Part shown: one piece after another, positions 6,573 through 8,867 of the stretch
Layout of the letters: each line of letters starts with the position of its first letter
Position numbering within the stretch: position 1 is the stretch's first letter
Assembly: GCA_023389535.1 (NCBI GenBank)
Contig: JAEWEH010000370.1
Coordinates: forward strand, 1-8,867
DNA: 8,867 bases
Direction: 5' to 3'
From: Pseudomonadota bacterium
GTDB lineage: Bacteria; Pseudomonadota; Gammaproteobacteria; Burkholderiales; Burkholderiaceae_B
Notes under the pieces: model-generated
Told to the model about the DNA's origin: nothing
What the model saw: the letters and a program-made list of their open reading frames with translations, nothing else
Database searches by the model: none
Translations under genes and position numbers: made by a program

Positions 6573-7378
6573 CGCTCATTGAAGCCACCGCCCCCGGCGG
6601 CGCCCCGCCCGAGGCTATGCGGGTGCTTGTCACGGGCGGCGCCCAAGGCATTGGGCTGGCCATCGCGCGAGCATTTTTCGCCGAAGGTGCGCGCGTCTTG
6701 GTATGCGACAACAACCGCGACGCGCTGAACAGGCTTGCTCTCGATGAGCCCCGGTTGCATGGCGTGCACGCCGACGTTGCGAGCCCGCAGTCGGTGCGCA
6801 GCCTGATGGAAGAAGCCGGGGAAACATTAGGCTGCCTGGATGTTCTGGTGAATAACGCGGCTATTACAGGCCCCTTTGGCCCGGTCGAGGAAAACGATCC
6901 GGACCTTTGGGCCAAGGCCATCTCGATAAACCTGACCGGCCAATTCAATTGCGCGCACTTCGGCATTCCACTGTTGAAAGCCGCGGGCGGCGGGAGCATC
7001 GTAAACATGTCTTCCGTCGCCGGACGCCTCGGCTACCCCATGCGCAGCGCTTACGCCGCGTCAAAGTGGGGCATCATCGGTTTGACGCAGACCCTTGCAA
7101 TGGAACTGGGTGCACATGGCATACGCGTCAACGCCATCCTGCCTGGCATCGTCGACAACGCCCGGCACCGGGCGCAGGTCGGCGCACAGGCGGAACGGCT
7201 CGGCATCAGTGAAGAAGCGATGAACCGGCGCTATCTGGACACCATTTCCATGGGTGCAAAAGTCAGCGAAGAGGAAGTGGCCGATCTCGTGCTTTTTATT
7301 ACGTCCAGCCGGGGCCGGCACATCAGCGGGCAATCGCTGGGGGTATGCGGCAACGTGGAAACCATGCGCAGGCGATGA
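6569..7378 (+). CDS. SDR-family NAD(P)-dependent oxidoreductase
   Basis: A 269-residue classical short-chain dehydrogenase. The cofactor loop TGGAQGIG is at 22-29. Asp47 at the end of strand 2 (VLVCDNN) favours NAD(H) over NADP(H). NNAA is at 95-98, Asn121 is in the helix-4 motif, and the catalytic serine is Ser149 in NMSSVAG. Tyr162 and Lys166 are in YAASK, and the P-G-I segment is at 192-194. It would oxidise a secondary alcohol or reduce a ketone in the cytoplasm. It starts in an ATGA overlap with the binding-protein gene, indicating coupling. An ATG at 6617 would remove a 16-residue Pro/Gly-rich leader and is the main alternative start. It is the last gene of the operon. A hydroxy-acid or sugar-acid dehydrogenation that feeds the lactonase is a reasonable but unproven role. 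Confidence 0.93.
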   Translation: MTLIEATAPGGAPPEAMRVLVTGGAQGIGLAIARAFFAEGARVLVCDNNRDALNRLALDEPRLHGVHADVASPQSVRSLMEEAGETLGCLDVLVNNAAITGPFGPVEENDPDLWAKAISINLTGQFNCAHFGIPLLKAAGGGSIVNMSSVAGRLGYPMRSAYAASKWGIIGLTQTLAMELGAHGIRVNAILPGIVDNARHRAQVGAQAERLGISEEAMNRRYLDTISMGAKVSEEEVADLVLFITSSRGRHISGQSLGVCGNVETMRRR

Positions 7379-7412
7379 TTACCGCTACCATCGCAGGCAA
7401 GCCATTGACCTA

Positions 7413-7487
7413 TGGCGCGCCCGACAGGAATCGAACCTGTATCAAGAGCTTCGGAAACTCTCATTCTATCCATTGAACTACGGGCGC
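7413..7487 (-). tRNA. tRNA-Arg, anticodon CCG
   Basis: The minus strand folds into a complete 75-nt cloverleaf with an encoded CCA. The acceptor stem GCGCCCG pairs with CGGGCGC, the D stem GTTC pairs with GAAT around AATGGATA, and the anticodon stem AGAGT/GCTCT holds the loop TTCCGAA. The anticodon CCG is at 7452-7454 on the plus strand. The T arm is ACAGG-TTCGATT-CCTGT, with discriminator G before CCA. It reads the Arg codon CGG. It points toward the SDR gene, whose stop is 34 bases away, and stands alone rather than in a tRNA cluster. Confidence 0.97.
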
Positions 7488-7497
7488 AAGGGCCGTC

Positions 7498-7503
7498 ATT
7501 GTA
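7498..7503 (-). promoter_or_regulatory. Likely -10 element of the tRNA-Arg gene
   Basis: On the minus strand TACAAT lies ten bases upstream of the mature tRNA 5' end, the expected place for a -10. The -35 region about 17 bases further up (AGTATT/CAGTAT near 7520-7526) matches consensus poorly. Confidence 0.45.
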
Positions 7504-7653
7504 TCGTGTTTGGAAAAAAAATACTGGCGCGGCGAAACTATTTCCTTGCAGCAAGCATCAGTCGGGGCGCAGCGTGCTCTTTCCACAGTGGCCTGAAAGC
7601 TGGAAAACGACGGCAGGCCTGCCACGCTTCATGCACTGAAGCACCAGTGTAGT

Positions 7654-7659
7654 TATAAT
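7654..7659 (+). promoter_or_regulatory. Likely -10 element for the cytochrome gene
   Basis: A consensus TATAAT sits about 118 bases before the cytochrome ATG, implying an untranslated leader of about 110 bases. The -35 position (near 7631) is weak. A CACTG-N6-CAGTG dyad (7634-7649) fills the spacer just before the -10 and could be an operator. The leader also has complementary CAGGGG (7668-7673) and CCCCTG (7705-7710) arms. Confidence 0.5.
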
Positions 7660-7777
7660 CGCCTATTCAGGGGCATCCGAGCCCGGCCGCCATATGCCCG
7701 GCAACCCCTGCAAACGGTCCAACCATACAGAATTCAGGCCTTGGCGCCCTCAGACTAGGAACACGCAGGATTCGATT

Positions 7778-8722
7778 ATGAATAAAACGGAAGAACACGT
7801 CGAAGAGCACATCGAGGACCACGAAGGCCTCATCAAAACGCCCAAGCAACTGATCGTCACTGTCATCCTGGCCTTTATTGTCCCTATTTTCGTGATCATG
7901 CTGCTGGTCAACCTGGTTGCCGCCGGCTCGAAGATGGGATCGGGCTCCGACGCCCAGACCGATGAAGCCATCGCTTCGCGCATTAAGCCCGTCGCCGGCT
8001 TCAGCCTGGTCGACGCCAATGCACCCAAGGTCTTCAAGACCGGTCAGCAAGTCTATGAAAGCACCTGTGTCGCCTGTCACGGGGCCGGTGTCGCTGGCGC
8101 GCCGAAGCTGGGCGACAACGCCGCGTGGGCGCCATTCATCAAGGCCGGCTACGAAGACATGGTGAACAAGGCCATCCACGGTGTAGGCGCCATGCCTCCC
8201 AAGGGCGGCAACCCCTCGCTCAGCGACTTCGAAGTCGCCCGTGCCGTGGTGTACATCGCCAACAAATCCGGCGCATCGTTTGAAGAGCCCAAGGAACCGG
8301 CCGAAGAAGGCAAGTCCGGCGACGCCGCGAAACCGGCCGCCGCCACTGCCGCAGCGCCGGCCGCCGCAGCCCCGGCTACCGCGGCTCCTGCCCCGGCTGC
8401 GGCGCCCGCGCAGGCCGCTGAAGCCAAGCCTGAACAGTCGGCGCCCGCTGCCGCCGCTCCCGCGACGGAAGCAGCCGCGATCGATCCAGCAGGCGAAAAG
8501 CTCTATAAGTCCGTGTGTTTCGCCTGCCATGCGGCGGGTGTCGCGGGCGCGCCCAAGTTCGGCGACAAGGCCGCCTGGGACAAGTACCTGAAGACCGGCA
8601 TGGACGCCATGGTGCAAAATGCCATACACGGTGTGGGCGCCATGCCTCCCCGCGGCGGCGCACAAGCCAGCGATGCCGAAGTCAAGGCTGCTGTGGAATA
8701 CATGGTTCACGCCGTGCAATAA
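7778..8722 (+). CDS. Membrane-anchored diheme cytochrome c, tandem c5-type domains
   Basis: A 314-residue protein. An acidic, His-rich cytoplasmic start (1-24) is followed by one membrane helix (about 25-48, LIVTVILAFIVPIFVIML) that serves as an uncleaved anchor. Two c5-like heme domains face the periplasm. Domain 1 has heme motif CVACH (Cys97, Cys100, His101) with axial Met139 in GAMPP. Domain 2 has CFACH (Cys247, Cys250, His251) with Met289 in GAMPP. The linker at about 170-235 is rich in Ala and Pro and reads as an extended flexible spacer. Such cytochromes carry electrons between the bc1 complex or a dehydrogenase and terminal oxidases. The ATG at 7778 has AGGA at a normal distance. An in-frame ATG at 7694 would add 28 residues without cytochrome character and is rejected. 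It stands alone, with its own promoter and terminator. Confidence 0.95.
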   Translation: MNKTEEHVEEHIEDHEGLIKTPKQLIVTVILAFIVPIFVIMLLVNLVAAGSKMGSGSDAQTDEAIASRIKPVAGFSLVDANAPKVFKTGQQVYESTCVACHGAGVAGAPKLGDNAAWAPFIKAGYEDMVNKAIHGVGAMPPKGGNPSLSDFEVARAVVYIANKSGASFEEPKEPAEEGKSGDAAKPAAATAAAPAAAAPATAAPAPAAAPAQAAEAKPEQSAPAAAAPATEAAAIDPAGEKLYKSVCFACHAAGVAGAPKFGDKAAWDKYLKTGMDAMVQNAIHGVGAMPPRGGAQASDAEVKAAVEYMVHAVQ

Positions 8723-8791
8723 TCAGCTGGCCCCACAGACCGCGACGGCAAAGGCGCCAGCCGCCTCGCCGGCATCGCGGCAGAGCCTGCC

Positions 8792-8809
8792 CCGGGATCT
8801 TGATCCCGG
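8792..8809. repeat. Inverted repeat downstream of the cytochrome gene
   Basis: CCGGGATC (8792-8799) and GATCCCGG (8802-8809) are perfect arms separated by two bases. The GC-rich hairpin sits directly before the main terminator and may help release or protect the transcript's 3' end. It has no T-run of its own. Confidence 0.5.
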
Positions 8810-8815
8810 CCATAA

Positions 8816-8849
8816 AAAAAGCCGCTGCACGATAAGTCAGCGGCTTTTT
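8816..8849 (+). terminator. Rho-independent terminator of the cytochrome gene, probably bidirectional
   Basis: GCCGCTG (8821-8827) pairs with CAGCGGC (8838-8844) around a 10-base loop. The stem is followed by five T and preceded by seven A, so the A/T arms can extend the stem and the structure can work in both directions. It lies about 95 bases after the cytochrome stop. Confidence 0.85.
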
Positions 8850-8852
8850 CGT

Positions 8853-8867
8853 GCCCCCGCAAGGGGC
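8853..8867. repeat. Short hairpin at the right window edge
   Basis: GCCCC (8853-8857) and GGGGC (8863-8867) are complementary around CGCAA. It touches the window edge, so whether it is followed by a T-run or belongs to a neighbouring gene cannot be judged. Confidence 0.3.

Noticed and set aside
7254..7652. A 132-codon plus-strand frame crossing the tRNA
   Set aside because: It runs through the end of the SDR gene and the antisense of a clear tRNA-Arg, so it is a shadow frame.
8320..8480. Repetitive GCC/GCG-rich tract as a DNA repeat array
   Set aside because: It is the coding sequence of the Ala/Pro linker; units vary in length and do not form a regular tandem repeat.
7667..8719. A 350-codon open frame on the minus strand opposite the cytochrome gene
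   Set aside because: Its Gly/Arg/Ser-rich composition mirrors the GC-rich Ala/Pro codons of the cytochrome, and the plus strand has two heme motifs, an anchor and a proper ribosome site.

Overview
The window looks like chromosomal DNA of a GC-rich betaproteobacterium, most likely Burkholderiales and probably Alcaligenaceae (Bordetella/Achromobacter/Pusillimonas-like). The assignment is inferred from three things: a Bug-family periplasmic binding protein in a LysR-controlled catabolic operon, a membrane-anchored tandem cytochrome c5, and GC-rich third codon positions. No mobile element, integrase, CRISPR array or rRNA was seen.

Layout from left to right. (1) 1-342, minus: the first 114 codons of a class V PLP aminotransferase that runs off the left edge. 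(2) 343-732: a 390-bp gene-free stretch, partly AT-rich, with a 14-bp perfect palindrome at 676-689. (3) 733-2617, plus: a compact three-gene cassette. It encodes a 101-residue winged-helix-like small protein, a subtilisin-family (S8) serine peptidase without a visible export signal, and a 73-residue stand-alone protein resembling a subtilisin propeptide/inhibitor (I9-like). (4) 2776-3690, minus: a LysR-type regulator. (5) 3784-7378, plus: a tight four-gene operon divergent from it, encoding a methylisocitrate-lyase/PEP-mutase superfamily lyase, an amidohydrolase-2 lactonase-like hydrolase, a Bug/TctC solute-binding protein and an SDR dehydrogenase. (6) 7413-7487, minus: tRNA-Arg(CCG). (7) 7778-8722, plus: a membrane-anchored diheme c5-type cytochrome, followed by a strong stem-loop terminator.

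The operon in (5) reads as a small uptake-and-degradation unit. The Bug protein would capture a carboxylate in the periplasm, the SDR would oxidise an alcohol, the lactonase-like enzyme would open a lactone, and the lyase would cleave a C-C bond to give central metabolites. The substrate cannot be named from sequence, and the order of steps is inference.

The most unusual part is the peptidase cassette. The peptidase carries its own N-terminal propeptide-like domain, and the next gene encodes a second, free-standing domain of the same apparent fold. Both end in the same AVE-x-ERT motif. With the small winged-helix-like protein in front, this resembles a self-contained intracellular protease/inhibitor/regulator module.
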